Origin: Pseudomonadota bacterium
GTDB lineage: Bacteria; Pseudomonadota; Alphaproteobacteria; Acetobacterales; Acetobacteraceae
NCBI GenBank assembly: GCA_021784255.1
Contig: JAJXSZ010000098.1
Span: forward strand, 1-9,495
Reading direction: 5' to 3'
Length of the DNA: 9,495 bases
The position numbers were made by a program, and so were the translations under genes. The notes below the pieces were generated by a model that ran no database searches, had not been told where the DNA came from, and was given only the letters and a program-made list of their open reading frames with translations. Positions 1-7,025 of the stretch are shown here, one piece after another (position 1 is the first letter of the stretch; each line of letters starts with the position of its first letter).

Positions 1-1
1 G

Positions 2-1150
2 GGGCTGCGCGAGGCGCTGCGCGCGCTGCCGCTCGCCCGGCGGCTCGCCCGGCTCGACATCGCGGGTCGGCGTGACCTGCTGGCGCTGTTCGGGCAGTCG
101 GCAGGCGACATGCTCGATGGTTGGTTCGAAAGCGATCCGATCAAGGCAGTGCTCGGCTTCGACGGCATCGTCGGCACCTACGCCAGCCCCTATTCGCCGG
201 GCACCGCCTATGTGCTGCTGCACCACTGCTTCGGCGAAACGAACGGACGCCAGGGCGTCTGGGGGCACGCGATCGGCGGTATGGGCGCGATCACGCAGGC
301 GATGGCGAAGGCATGCGCGGGTGAAGGTGTCGAGATCGTCCTCGGGGATGGCGTGCGCGAGGTGATCGTCGAGCGCGGCCGCGCCGTCGGGGTGGCGAGC
401 GAAAGCGGGCGGTCGTTGCGCGCCCGTGCGGTCGCGTCGAACCTCAACCCTAAGCTGTTGTTCAACGATCTGGTGGACGCGGCGGCGCTGCCCGCCGATT
501 TCCGGGAACGCATGCAGCATTATCGTTGTGGCTCCGGCACGTTCCGCATGAACCTCGCACTCGCGGAACTGCCGCGTTTCACCTGCCTGCCGGAGGCGGG
601 CGATCATCTGACCGGCGGGATGATCATCGGCTCGTCGCTCGGCTATTTCGACCGTGCGTATCAGGACGCGCGCCGGGCTGGCTGGTCGCGCGAGCCGATC
701 GTCGAGATGCTGATCCCCTCGACGCTCGACGACAGCCTCGCCCCCGCCGGGCAGCACGTCGCGAGCCTGTTCTGCCAGCACGTGGCGCCGGAACTGCCGG
801 ATGGCACGAGCTGGGACGTGCATCGCGAGGCGGTCGCCGACCTCATGATCGAAACGGTCGAGCGGGCCGCGCCCGGCTTCAAAGCCTCCGTGCTCGGGCG
901 TGTTGCCTATTCGCCGCTGGATCTCGAACGCATTTTCGGGCTCGTCGGCGGCGACATCATGCACGGCGCGCTGGCACTTGATCAGATCTACACGGCGCGG
1001 CCGGTGCTGGGGCACGCGGACTACCGCGGCCCGCTGCCGGGGCTCTACATGTGCGGCTCGGGCACGCACCCCGGCGGCGGTGTGACGGGCGTCCCGGGCC
1101 ACAACGCCGCGCACGAGATCGTTCGCGACCTGCGGCGCCGGCGGGTTTAG
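2..1150 (+). CDS. PYROXD2/phytoene-dehydrogenase-like FAD-dependent oxidoreductase, 5' end missing
   Basis: This is the C-terminal part (382 visible residues) of an FAD-dependent amine-oxidase/phytoene-desaturase superfamily oxidoreductase. The frame is open from base 2, well before the first ATG at 110, so the gene enters from the left. Family members are about 530 residues, so roughly 150 residues with the N-terminal dinucleotide-binding GxGxxG fold lie outside. Seen: the block GIVGTYASPYSPGTAYVLLH (visible 55-74) and GGMGAITQA (visible 92-100), both typical of the PYROXD2-like branch, and the C-terminal FAD-contacting segment GLYMCGSGTHPGGGVTGVPG (visible 347-366). The family transfers hydride from lipid-like or carotenoid-like substrates to FAD; many bacterial members have no assigned substrate, and I cannot name one here. 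It converges on the molybdenum hydroxylase operon, with 28 bp between the two stop codons. Family assignment is firm and function is open. Confidence 0.85.
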   Translation, partial: GLREALRALPLARRLARLDIAGRRDLLALFGQSAGDMLDGWFESDPIKAVLGFDGIVGTYASPYSPGTAYVLLHHCFGETNGRQGVWGHAIGGMGAITQAMAKACAGEGVEIVLGDGVREVIVERGRAVGVASESGRSLRARAVASNLNPKLLFNDLVDAAALPADFRERMQHYRCGSGTFRMNLALAELPRFTCLPEAGDHLTGGMIIGSSLGYFDRAYQDARRAGWSREPIVEMLIPSTLDDSLAPAGQHVASLFCQHVAPELPDGTSWDVHREAVADLMIETVERAAPGFKASVLGRVAYSPLDLERIFGLVGGDIMHGALALDQIYTARPVLGHADYRGPLPGLYMCGSGTHPGGGVTGVPGHNAAHEIVRDLRRRRV

Positions 1151-1173
1151 GGTCGCGGCCGGTCGGGCGACCC
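1150..1173. terminator. Hairpin between convergent genes, possible bidirectional terminator
   Basis: A perfect 7-bp inverted repeat, GGGTCGC (1150-1156) and GCGACCC (1167-1173), encloses a 10-base loop. The left arm begins at the last base of the oxidoreductase TAG stop, and the right arm ends six bases before the FAD-subunit stop at 1179-1181. No T-tract follows on either strand, so it is not a classic intrinsic terminator. The position between two convergent stops is the main support. Confidence 0.4.
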
Positions 1174-1178
1174 CGGCG

Positions 1179-2186
1179 TCAGCCCGCCGCGGCGAGGATG
1201 GCGCGGCGCACCAGGGTTTCGAACAGGGCGAGCTTGTAGTCGTTGCGGCTGAGCGGCGTTGCACCGTGCAGCGCGGCCCTGGCGGCGTCGGCGGCCACCG
1301 CCGCGTCGATACGCCGGCCCTGCAGCACCTGCTCGGCCGAGCGCGCGCGGCGCGGCACCGGCGCGGCCGCGCCGAGCACCACCGAAGCCTTGCCGCAGGT
1401 TCCGTCGGGATCGAGCGTGAGCACCACGGCGACGTCGGCAAGCGGCCAGTCGAAGCCAGCCTTCTCGCCCTGGCGCCGATGCGCCATGCGCGAGCCAGGG
1501 GCGCGCCCCGGGAGGTGGATCGCGGTCAGCACCTCGCGCGGGCGCAGCGCGTTCTCGCGCTGCAGGTCGTCGGCGGGGCCGATGAAGAAATCCTCGAGTG
1601 CCAGGCGGCGTGCGGCACCTTCGGCATCGTGCAGCTCGACCTCGGCCCCGAGCGCGACCAGGACGGTCGCCGGCGTGGAGGGATGGACGATGGCGCAGGC
1701 CTGGTTGTCGAAGATCGCGTGGTACTGGCTCTCGCCGCGGATGGCGAAGCAGTGGCCGCCGCCCTTGCGCAGACAATGATACGCAGGCGAACGGAAATAC
1801 CAGCAATGCGGGCGCTGCAGCAGGTTGCCGCCGAGCGTCGCCACGTTGCGCAGCTCGGGGCTCGCGGAACCCGCGATAGCCTCGGCGAGTGCGGGGTAGG
1901 CGGCGCGCACGAGCGGGTGGTCGGCGACCGCCGCGAGGGTCGCCATGGCGCCGATGACGAGGTTGCCCGCCGGGTCCTGCGTGATCGCGTCGAGTCCCGG
2001 CAGCGCGCGCAGACTGACGACGAGCGACGGCGCCAGCAGCTCGGACTTGAGCAGGTCGAGCAGGTCGATGCCGCCGGCCTTGAGGACGGCGCCCTCGGCG
2101 AGCGTGACCATCGCCTCGCTCACCAGCTCCGTGTTGGCGGCGGCCTCGGCAAGCGTGGCGGGGGTTGCGTAGGCAAAGCGATTCAT
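1179..2186 (-). CDS. FAD-binding (medium) subunit of a xanthine dehydrogenase-family molybdenum hydroxylase, PaoB-like with predicted [4Fe-4S] loop
   Basis: This 335-residue protein is the flavin subunit (CoxM/YagS type) of a three-subunit molybdo-flavoenzyme. It would pass electrons from the [2Fe-2S] subunit to FAD and an external acceptor. Seen: a PCMH-type FAD-binding N-terminal half with AGGIDLLDLLK (37-47) and LRNVATLGGNLLQR (112-125), then a C-terminal CO-dehydrogenase-flavoprotein-like domain. An extended loop carries four cysteines, C128, C138, C146 and C164, and ends in AIVHPS. In PaoB (YagS) of E. coli aldehyde oxidoreductase and in the beta subunit of 4-hydroxybenzoyl-CoA reductase, a loop of this kind binds a [4Fe-4S] cluster; simple CoxM proteins lack it. 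The ATG at 2186 is 4 bp downstream of the large-subunit stop, with a GGAG 8 bases before it, so translation is probably coupled. It is the last gene of the operon. Family is secure; the cluster is inferred. Confidence 0.92.
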   Translation of the reverse strand: MNRFAYATPATLAEAAANTELVSEAMVTLAEGAVLKAGGIDLLDLLKSELLAPSLVVSLRALPGLDAITQDPAGNLVIGAMATLAAVADHPLVRAAYPALAEAIAGSASPELRNVATLGGNLLQRPHCWYFRSPAYHCLRKGGGHCFAIRGESQYHAIFDNQACAIVHPSTPATVLVALGAEVELHDAEGAARRLALEDFFIGPADDLQRENALRPREVLTAIHLPGRAPGSRMAHRRQGEKAGFDWPLADVAVVLTLDPDGTCGKASVVLGAAAPVPRRARSAEQVLQGRRIDAAVAADAARAALHGATPLSRNDYKLALFETLVRRAILAAAG

Positions 2187-2190
2187 CGTC

Positions 2191-4503
2191 TCAGCTCCGT
2201 CCGCTGCGGCCCAGCGCCGCCAGCACCGCGTCTGGCGTCATCGGCAGCGCGGTGAGCCGCACGCCGATGGCGTTGTAGACCGCATTCGCGATGGCCGGCG
2301 CGGTCGCGATGTTGGCGGGCTCGGCGATGCCGTAGGCGTCGGTCGCGCTGTTGCCCTGCAGGTTCTCCAGGATCACCGTCTCGATCTCGGGTGTGTCGTG
2401 GATGCCGGCGAGCTTGTAATGTTCCAGATCCGCATTGACCATGAGCCCGGTGCGGCGGTCCATGATACGACGTTCGAGCAGCGCGTAGGAGACGCCCATC
2501 AGCACCCCACCCTCGACCTGGCTCTCCAGCAACAGCTTGTTCATCGGCCGGCCGCAATCATGCACCGCGACGACGCGCTCGACGCGGATCGCGCCGGTTT
2601 CGGTGTCGACCGCGACCGCGGCGAATTGCACGCCGCCGAGATCCTCGTGCGCCATCGCGGCATCCGGCATCCGCCGGCGGAAACCGGCGTAGTCATCGAG
2701 GCGGGATTCGACGGCGCTGACGCGGTCGGTACGCAGCAGCGCAGCGGCATCGCGGAACGCCAGGAACCGGCTGGGATCGGCGCGGACCTGCAGTCGTCCT
2801 CCACATGCCTCTATCTCGTCGGGAGCGGCGTTGAGCATACGCGCCGCCTCGCGCGTGAGCTGCGCGAGCGCGCGCGTCGCCGCGGTGCGCAACGGCGGCG
2901 TGATCGAGGCCGTCGTGCGGCTGCCGTAGGACGGACCGCCGGGCGGGAACTCGGTATCGCCGATGCGGATCGTGACGTCGGCGGGCCGCAGGCCAAGCAC
3001 TTCGGCGACGACCTGGGCCATGATGGTGCCGATGCCGGTGCCGATGTCCTGAACGCTGGAGAGCGCCTCCACCGAGCCGTCGCGCAGGATGCGCACCTCG
3101 CAGGCGACGTTGGTCTGCACGTTGGACATCCATAGCGACTGGGCCACGCCGATGCCGCGCTTGACCGGACCGTCGTCCGCTCCGGGCGGGTGGCGCCGGC
3201 TCCAGCCGATGCGCTCGGCGCCGATCCGCCGTTCCTCCCGCCGCACGGCGCTGGGGTCGATGCGGTCGCGCAACGCCAGCGGGTCGAGCTGAAGGCGTTC
3301 AGAAAGCGTATCGATCGCCTGCTCGAGCGCGAAGGCGCCCGGCGTGTTGCCGGGGCCGCGCATGGCGCAGCCAGGGCCGGCGTTGACAAAGACGTCGTGC
3401 TGGCGGGTCTCGAAATTGGCGCAGCTGTAGAGGCGCTCGGCAAAGAATCCGATCCCGGCGCCGACGGCGACCCCGGCGGTGCCGAAGCTTTCGATCGCGA
3501 GCGCGGTGAGCGTTCCGTCCTGCGTCGCGCCGAGGCTGAGGCGCTGGAACGTGCCGGGGCGGTTGCCGGCGTCGGTCTGTTCCTCCTGACGGTCGAACGC
3601 GAGGCGCACCGGCGCGCCGGCCGCGCGCGAGAGTTGCACGGCGACCCTGCCGTAGACGCCGAGCTGCGACTTGGAGCCGAAGCCGCCGCCCATGCCGTCG
3701 ACGACGACGCGCACGCGGCTGAGCGGCAGGCCGAAGGCGGTCGCGAGCTCCTGGCGCACGCCCGCGGTGAACTGGGTCGAGATGTAGACCGTCAGCCCCT
3801 CCGCGCGCCAGTCCGCGACGACGGCGTGCGGCTCGAGGCAGGCATGGGTGTGGACCTGGGTGCGGTACTCGCCCTCCACCACCACGGCCGCGGCCGCCAG
3901 GCCCTGCGCCGGGTCGCCGCGGCGCACCACCGCGGGACCGCGCACATTGCCTTCGAGCGGCAGGCCCGGCGCTGCCGGGAAGCCCGAGGGATGCCCCTGT
4001 GGCGCCGAGGCGGCATCGTGGACGGCGGGTGCGTCGGGAGCGCGGGCTTCGTCCATGTCCACGACAAACGGCAGCGGGCGGAATTCCGCGTCGATCGCGG
4101 CCAGCGCCTCAGCCGCGGCGCGCGGCGAGACGCCGGCCACCGCCACGACGGGCTGGCCGGCGTAACGCAGCCGGTCGCCGGGCTGCGCGAGCGGCAGAAT
4201 GGCGCGGACACCGGCCAGGGCGGCCGCGGCGGCGGTGTCCAGACGGCGCAGTTCAGCGCTCGGCAGCGGCGAGCGCAGAAAGCAGGCGTACAACATGCCC
4301 GGCAGCCGCACATCGACGGTATAGCGCGTCGCGCCGGTGACCTTGGCGCGCCCGTTAAGCCGCGGCACCGGCCGGCCGATCCAGGTGAGCTCGGCATTCG
4401 GTGGCCAGGGCGGTGGCTCGCTCGCCGGGATCTCGCGCGTGACCGTGCCGAGTCCGGTCTCGACGATGCCGGCGGGGAAGGTTTCCGTCCGGGTCCCGCT
4501 CAT
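2191..4503 (-). CDS. Molybdopterin cofactor-binding (large) subunit of a xanthine dehydrogenase-family molybdenum hydroxylase/aldehyde oxidase
   Basis: This 770-residue catalytic subunit would hydroxylate an aldehyde or N-heterocycle with water at a Mo=S centre. Seen: an N-terminal aldehyde oxidase a/b-hammerhead domain (about 40-150, with RYTVDVRLPGML); the cofactor motif GGGFGSK (272-278); MRGPG (381-385), whose R382 matches the substrate-binding arginine of PaoC-type enzymes; SYGSRTT (525-531); and, near the C-terminus, YGIAEP with E728 at the position of the catalytic base glutamate. The VAYRCSF loop of CO dehydrogenase is absent, so it is not a form I CODH. No signal peptide is visible. 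The frame stays open far upstream, but the start at 4503 is chosen because it overlaps the small-subunit stop as TGATG, has GGAG 8 bases upstream, and leads directly into the family N-terminus. The substrate cannot be named; PaoC-like aldehyde oxidation is the best guess. Confidence 0.93.
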   Translation of the reverse strand: MSGTRTETFPAGIVETGLGTVTREIPASEPPPWPPNAELTWIGRPVPRLNGRAKVTGATRYTVDVRLPGMLYACFLRSPLPSAELRRLDTAAAAALAGVRAILPLAQPGDRLRYAGQPVVAVAGVSPRAAAEALAAIDAEFRPLPFVVDMDEARAPDAPAVHDAASAPQGHPSGFPAAPGLPLEGNVRGPAVVRRGDPAQGLAAAAVVVEGEYRTQVHTHACLEPHAVVADWRAEGLTVYISTQFTAGVRQELATAFGLPLSRVRVVVDGMGGGFGSKSQLGVYGRVAVQLSRAAGAPVRLAFDRQEEQTDAGNRPGTFQRLSLGATQDGTLTALAIESFGTAGVAVGAGIGFFAERLYSCANFETRQHDVFVNAGPGCAMRGPGNTPGAFALEQAIDTLSERLQLDPLALRDRIDPSAVRREERRIGAERIGWSRRHPPGADDGPVKRGIGVAQSLWMSNVQTNVACEVRILRDGSVEALSSVQDIGTGIGTIMAQVVAEVLGLRPADVTIRIGDTEFPPGGPSYGSRTTASITPPLRTAATRALAQLTREAARMLNAAPDEIEACGGRLQVRADPSRFLAFRDAAALLRTDRVSAVESRLDDYAGFRRRMPDAAMAHEDLGGVQFAAVAVDTETGAIRVERVVAVHDCGRPMNKLLLESQVEGGVLMGVSYALLERRIMDRRTGLMVNADLEHYKLAGIHDTPEIETVILENLQGNSATDAYGIAEPANIATAPAIANAVYNAIGVRLTALPMTPDAVLAALGRSGRS

Positions 4504-5030
4504 CACTTGCGCTCCGCGGCGGCCAGGACGGCGGCGACGACGTGGGGATAGGTGCCGCAGCGGCAGTAATGTCCGGCAAGGGCGTCGCGCACTGCCTCGG
4601 CGTCCGGCTGCGGGTTGCGTTCGAGCAGTGCGGCGCTGCTCATCACCATGCCCGGTGTGCAGAAGCCGCATTGCAGCGCGTCGTGCTCGATGAACGCCTC
4701 CTGGACCGGGTGCAGCGCCTCGCCCTGGGCCAGGCCTTCGATGGTGGTGACGGCCTGACCATCGGCGTCGATGGCGAGCATCATGCACGAGCAGACCGGC
4801 CGGCCATTGAGCCAGACGGTGCAGGCCGCGCAGGCGCCGCGGTCGCAGGCGAGCTTGGTGCCGGTGAGGTCGAGCGCGTCGCGCAGCGCCTCGGCGAGCG
4901 TCGTGCGCGGCTCCAGCTCGAGGTGGCGCGTGGTGGCGTTCACCGTCATGGTGATGGTGGTCGTGCCCGGGCCGGCTGTCGGCCCTCGAGCTGCCTCGGC
5001 TGACGCGCCGGCGGTCGTTGTCTCCGTCAT
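4503..5030 (-). CDS. [2Fe-2S] (small) subunit of a xanthine dehydrogenase-family molybdenum hydroxylase
   Basis: This 175-residue iron-sulfur subunit (CoxS/PaoA type) would carry electrons from the Mo site to the FAD subunit. Seen: a plant-type ferredoxin domain with C62, C67, C70 and C82 (CDRGACAAC, then CSC), and a C-terminal helical domain binding the second cluster through C121 and C124 (CGFCTPG) and C156 and C158 (CRCG). The start at 5030 is chosen because GGAG lies 7 bases upstream. An internal ATG at 4949 (M28) lacks a ribosome site but would remove a Thr/Ala/Gly-rich 27-residue extension. That extension has no twin-arginine motif, unlike PaoA, so the enzyme is probably cytoplasmic. 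This is the first gene of the operon; its stop overlaps the next start. The order small-large-FAD differs from paoABC of E. coli (small-FAD-large). Confidence 0.94.
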   Translation of the reverse strand: MTETTTAGASAEAARGPTAGPGTTTITMTVNATTRHLELEPRTTLAEALRDALDLTGTKLACDRGACAACTVWLNGRPVCSCMMLAIDADGQAVTTIEGLAQGEALHPVQEAFIEHDALQCGFCTPGMVMSSAALLERNPQPDAEAVRDALAGHYCRCGTYPHVVAAVLAAAERK

Positions 5031-5041
5031 GGTCAGGCTCC
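5023..5041 (-). promoter_or_regulatory. Ribosome binding site and start of the small-subunit gene
   Basis: Read on the minus strand, GGAG is followed by CCTGACC and then the ATG ending at 5028. This 7-base spacing supports the 5030 start over the internal ATG at 4949, whose upstream bases have no purine-rich site. Confidence 0.55.
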
Positions 5042-5142
5042 GGCTTCCGGGGTGCGATCGGCGCCCGTGCTCGTCATGCCCATCCTGCCCTCCGTCGTGG
5101 TCGTCGGCCGCATCGGGGCATATGGCGCCGCGCCTGTCGATG

Positions 5143-5160
5143 ATCCAGATCAGGTTGGAT
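5143..5160. promoter_or_regulatory. Inverted repeat ATCCA-N8-TGGAT, candidate operator
   Basis: A perfect 5-bp dyad (5143-5147 and 5156-5160) with an 8-bp spacer forms an 18-bp symmetric site about midway between the divergent starts. Its size and place fit a dimeric regulator, but a 5-bp arm can arise by chance and I do not recognise it as the site of any named family. Confidence 0.25.
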
Positions 5161-5277
5161 TCCGGTCGGCCGTCCCATCCTGGCTGCCCGGTTCGGGCCG
5201 CGGCCGGCGGAAGACAGGCCGGCCGAGGTCTTGCATCCGACCCGCCATCGCTCCGACACTCGGTGCGGATCACCCGC

Positions 5278-5285
5278 AAGGAGGT
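5278..5285 (+). promoter_or_regulatory. Strong Shine-Dalgarno AAGGAGGT of the Ntn-hydrolase gene
   Basis: The motif AAGGAGGT matches the anti-Shine-Dalgarno consensus and lies 6 bases before the ATG at 5292. It fixes the start there, although the frame is open upstream from 5052. The upstream extension would run through the divergent control region. Confidence 0.8.
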
Positions 5286-5291
5286 GCCCGC

Positions 5292-6926
5292 ATGAGCCCA
5301 CGCCGTCCGGCTGACCGCCGCCCCCGATACCGCTCCATGATCGTGGCGCCGCAGCCGGACGCGGTGGAAGCCGGCGTCCGCGCGCTCGCGCAGGGCGGTT
5401 CGGCGATCGATGCCACCATCGCCTGCGCACTGATGCAGGGCGTGGTGGACCCGATGATGTGCGGCGTGGCCGGGCTCGGTGTGCTGCACGTGCACGACAC
5501 GCGCACTGGCAGGACCGAGGTCATCGATGGCCTCTCCACCGTTCCCGAGGCCGCAACGGCGTCGATGTGGGAGGGGATGTTCGAGGGCGAGTGCACGGAC
5601 GGCTATGGCTATGTCGTGCGCGGCGCCGTCAACGAGCTGGGTCACGGCGCGGTGACCACGCCCGGCATCCTGCGCGTGTTCGAGGCCGCGCATGCGAGCT
5701 ATGGCCGGCTGCCCTGGGCGGAACTGTTCGCGGCCGCGATCGAGCGCGCGCGGGAGGGCTGGGCCGTGCGTCCGCACGTGGCGCTGATGTTCGCCTCCGA
5801 CGAGCGGCCCTATGGCCGGGCCCGGATGGCCGACAAGCTCGCCTACACCGCGGACGGACGCGCGCTCTACATGGACGGCGAGGCGCCGAAAGCGGTGGGG
5901 CGCATGGTGCGCAACCCGAGCCTCGCAGCGACGTTGGAGCGCCTGGCGCGGCACGGCGCGGAGGATTTTTATTCCGGCGAGCTCGCGCAGGCCATGGTCC
6001 AGGACATGCGGCACCACGGCGGCCTGCTCGCGCCGGCGGACCTGGCAGGCTTCAGGGTCCGGCTCGGCGCGCCGCTCACCATCGGCTATCGCGGCCGCAC
6101 CATCGCGGCCCCGGCACCGGCGGCGGGGGGCATCGTCGTGCTCGAGATGCTGCGCATCCTCGAGCGCTTCGACCTCGTCGCGATGGGCCACAACAGCCCC
6201 GACTACATCCGCACCGTGGCCGAGGCGATGAAGATCGCGGGGCGGGACAGGGAACGGCACGTCGGCGACCCGGATGTGGCGCCGGCGCCGGTCGGGTGGC
6301 TGCTGTCCGATGGCTACGCCGGCGAATGCGCCGCCGCCATCGCGCGCGGCGAGAAGGCCTCGCTCGAGCGCGCGACCGGCGAGAGCAAGGACACCACGAC
6401 GATCTCCTGCTGGGACGAGAACGGACTCGTGGTGTCGCTCACGCATACGCTGGGGCTGCCCTCCGGCGTCATCGTGCCGGGCACCGGCTTCATGCTGAAC
6501 GGGGCGATGAACTGGTACGATCCGCGGCCCGGCCGGCCGAACTCCGTCGGGCCGGGCTCGCGGCGGTTCAGCAGCATGGCGCCGACGCTGGTGTTCGAGG
6601 ACGGGCAGCCGGCGGCGACGCTGGGCGCGCCGGGCGGGGCCTGGATCGGTGTCGCCGTCCTGCAGGGGCTGCTCAACCTGCTCGACTGGGGCATGGGCAT
6701 CCAGGATGCGGTGATGGCGCCCCGCTTCTCGGCGACCACCAACGCGATCGACATCAGCAACCGCATTCCCCGCCGGACCGAGGCGGCGCTCAACGCCGCG
6801 GGCTACGCCGTCAACCGCTCGGCCCACAGCTATCCGTTCGCCGCGCTGCACGGGATCACCGGCTGGGATGGGGTGCTGGAAGGCGGCGCGGACCCGCAGC
6901 GCGATGGCTGCGCCGCCGGCATCTGA
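5292..6926 (+). CDS. Gamma-glutamyltransferase-family Ntn-hydrolase with altered substrate-binding residues
   Basis: This 544-residue protein belongs to the gamma-glutamyltranspeptidase family, whose members self-cleave before a threonine that becomes the N-terminal nucleophile of the small chain. Seen: the family start QPDAVEAGVRALAQGGSAID (21-40); the cleavage/nucleophile region DTTTIS with T368 as predicted nucleophile, giving chains of about 367 and 177 residues as expected; RRFSSMAPT (424-432), keeping the two serines; and GAPGG (445-449), the oxyanion-hole region. Differences from E. coli Ggt: the segment holding R114 (REMAP) reads DGLSTVP (79-85), and the NNQMDD segment with Q430 and D433 reads NGAMNW (403-408). 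The GGGG stretch near the N-terminus is GVAGLG (58-63). No signal peptide is visible, whereas E. coli Ggt is periplasmic. By hand alignment it is probably an amide hydrolase or acylase on a non-glutamyl substrate. The aminotransferase gene follows 99 bp downstream. Confidence 0.85.
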   Translation: MSPRRPADRRPRYRSMIVAPQPDAVEAGVRALAQGGSAIDATIACALMQGVVDPMMCGVAGLGVLHVHDTRTGRTEVIDGLSTVPEAATASMWEGMFEGECTDGYGYVVRGAVNELGHGAVTTPGILRVFEAAHASYGRLPWAELFAAAIERAREGWAVRPHVALMFASDERPYGRARMADKLAYTADGRALYMDGEAPKAVGRMVRNPSLAATLERLARHGAEDFYSGELAQAMVQDMRHHGGLLAPADLAGFRVRLGAPLTIGYRGRTIAAPAPAAGGIVVLEMLRILERFDLVAMGHNSPDYIRTVAEAMKIAGRDRERHVGDPDVAPAPVGWLLSDGYAGECAAAIARGEKASLERATGESKDTTTISCWDENGLVVSLTHTLGLPSGVIVPGTGFMLNGAMNWYDPRPGRPNSVGPGSRRFSSMAPTLVFEDGQPAATLGAPGGAWIGVAVLQGLLNLLDWGMGIQDAVMAPRFSATTNAIDISNRIPRRTEAALNAAGYAVNRSAHSYPFAALHGITGWDGVLEGGADPQRDGCAAGI

Positions 6927-6940
6927 GCCGCCGCCGGCGG
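6913..6940 (+). other. GC-rich hairpin over the Ntn-hydrolase stop codon
   Basis: CCGCCGGC (6913-6920) pairs perfectly with GCCGGCGG (6933-6940) around a 12-base loop that contains the TGA stop (6924-6926). No T-tract follows, so full termination is doubtful. It could be a processing or partial attenuation element before the aminotransferase gene, or simply a product of GCC/GGC-rich sequence. Confidence 0.25.
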
Positions 6941-7015
6941 ATTGACCGGGGCGGCGGGATTGGCGACCCTGCCAGCCAGTGCCCGCCCATGCGCCAGCGG
7001 CGCGGCATCGATGTT

Positions 7016-7020
7016 GGAGG
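7016..7020 (+). promoter_or_regulatory. Shine-Dalgarno GGAGG of the aminotransferase gene
   Basis: GGAGG is followed by a 5-base spacer and the ATG at 7026. This decides the start against the in-frame TTG at 6942 and ATG at 7011; the latter would place the ribosome site inside the coding sequence. Confidence 0.75.
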
Positions 7021-7025
7021 AAACC

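Larger units (their letters stand above)
5031..5291. promoter_or_regulatory. Divergent intergenic control region
   Basis: This 261-bp gap separates the leftward molybdenum hydroxylase operon from the rightward Ntn-hydrolase/aminotransferase genes and must hold both promoters, unless transcription enters from outside. No convincing sigma-70 pair is visible. The best candidates are weak: for the plus strand, TTGCAT at 5231-5236 with GACACT at 5255-5260; for the minus strand, TGGATC with CATATG 17 bases on. It contains the ATCCA-N8-TGGAT dyad listed separately, and a small GCCCG-GTT-CGGGC hairpin at 5186-5198. Open frames that cross it are extensions of neighbouring genes and show no family signature. 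No regulator gene lies next to it in this window. Confidence 0.5.

Noticed and set aside
1266..2255. A 329-codon plus-strand frame opposite the FAD subunit
   Set aside because: Antisense shadow with low-complexity Arg/Ala/Gly-rich translation and no ribosome site.
2191..4503. Carbon monoxide dehydrogenase large subunit (coxL)
   Set aside because: The active-site loop VAYRCSF with the copper-binding cysteine, characteristic of form I CO dehydrogenase, is absent.
3190..4551. A 453-codon plus-strand frame opposite the large subunit
   Set aside because: The opposite frame holds clear molybdenum hydroxylase motifs, while this one has a biased composition and no recognisable domain.
4504..4788. 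N-terminal extension of the large subunit up to 4788
   Set aside because: The extension overlaps the small-subunit gene in another frame and is Arg/His/Gly-rich; the TGATG overlap and GGAG site support the start at 4503.
6942..6970. TTGACC as a -35 box for a separate aminotransferase promoter
   Set aside because: At normal spacing the -10 position reads GACCCT, which is not promoter-like. The TTG here is also only an upstream in-frame alternative start without a ribosome site.
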